From Cyclobacteriaceae bacterium (GTDB taxonomy: Bacteria; Bacteroidota; Bacteroidia; Cytophagales; Cyclobacteriaceae): DNA of 6,125 nt. The stretch covers positions 1-6,125 of the forward strand of contig JABFSY010000132.1 of assembly GCA_013140395.1 (NCBI GenBank), read 5' to 3'. The notes beneath the pieces are model-generated. The model made no database searches. It was not told the DNA's origin and worked only from the letters and a program-made list of their open reading frames with translations. The position numbers and the translations under genes are program-made. Shown here piece after piece: positions 5,993-6,125 of this stretch (position 1 is its first letter; every line of letters begins with the position of its first letter).

Positions 5993-6125
5993 CGGGGGTA
6001 TAGTGAGGCTAATGTGGATTGTGCAAATCTGCTTGAAACAATAGATAATAGTAATAGGCCTACTGTTGCCCTTTGTCAGCAGGGCTCGTTTTTCCTTCCC
6101 AACAAAACAATATCAGCTTTTTCAA
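5993..6125. other. Intergenic stretch beyond the repeat element; no supported gene
   Basis: No gene can be supported here. The right copy of the direct repeat is at 5996-6006. A weak hairpin GCCCT/AGGGC (6068-6072 with 6081-6085, eight-base loop) is followed on the plus strand by TCGTTTTTCC, a poor terminator-like signal with no plus-strand gene ahead of it. Two uninterpretable open frames reach the window edge: a plus frame open from 5981 without a convincing start, and a minus frame of 15 codons ending in TGA at 6076. Either could be chance or the end of a neighbouring gene. Confidence 0.4.
5996..6006 (+). repeat. Right copy of imperfect flanking direct repeat
   Basis: GGGTATAGTGA, the partner of GGGTATGGTGA at 5809-5819 (10 of 11 identical). 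See the left copy for its meaning. Confidence 0.4.

Noticed and set aside
6068..6095. Plus-strand intrinsic terminator (GCCCT/AGGGC stem then TCGTTTTT)
   Set aside because: The stem is only 5 bp with an eight-base loop, and no plus-strand gene runs into it.

Overview
The window looks like Bacteroidota chromosome, probably Cytophagales or Chitinophagales (the order is a guess from protein style and moderate GC). All four recognisable genes lie on the minus strand, so the biological order runs from high to low coordinates: an ECF sigma factor (5757-5158), a FecR-type anti-sigma factor (5024-3981), a SusC/RagA-type TonB-dependent receptor with an N-terminal STN signalling domain (3838-416), and the first 132 codons of a SusD/RagB-type lipoprotein (397-1, cut by the window edge).

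Together these form a cell-surface signalling and uptake locus of the kind known from polysaccharide and other nutrient-utilisation loci. The SusD lipoprotein caps the SusC barrel and binds substrate outside the cell. On import, the receptor's periplasmic STN domain is expected to touch the C-terminal DUF4974 domain of FecR, and FecR then releases or activates the ECF sigma factor, which switches the locus on. No hydrolase, peptidase or other substrate-specific enzyme lies in the window, so the imported nutrient cannot be named.

The non-coding parts are informative. The 130-bp sigma/fecR gap carries an ECF-promoter-like pair (GGGGAA ... GTCTTA) just before fecR. The 142-bp fecR/susC gap carries two GC-rich hairpins, one of which resembles an attenuator or weak terminator. 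The 18-bp susC/susD gap is A-rich and fits tight co-transcription. The sigma gene has a plausible housekeeping promoter with a T9 tract in its spacer.

Upstream of the sigma gene (5758-6125) there is no convincing gene. It holds a compact 171-bp element (5822-5992) with 21-pair terminal inverted repeats, internal REP-like hairpins and an imperfect 11-bp direct repeat on its flanks. I read this as a non-autonomous mobile element (MITE/REP-like), and it is the least ordinary thing here. The gene system itself is a known type; I see no evidence of a wholly new system.
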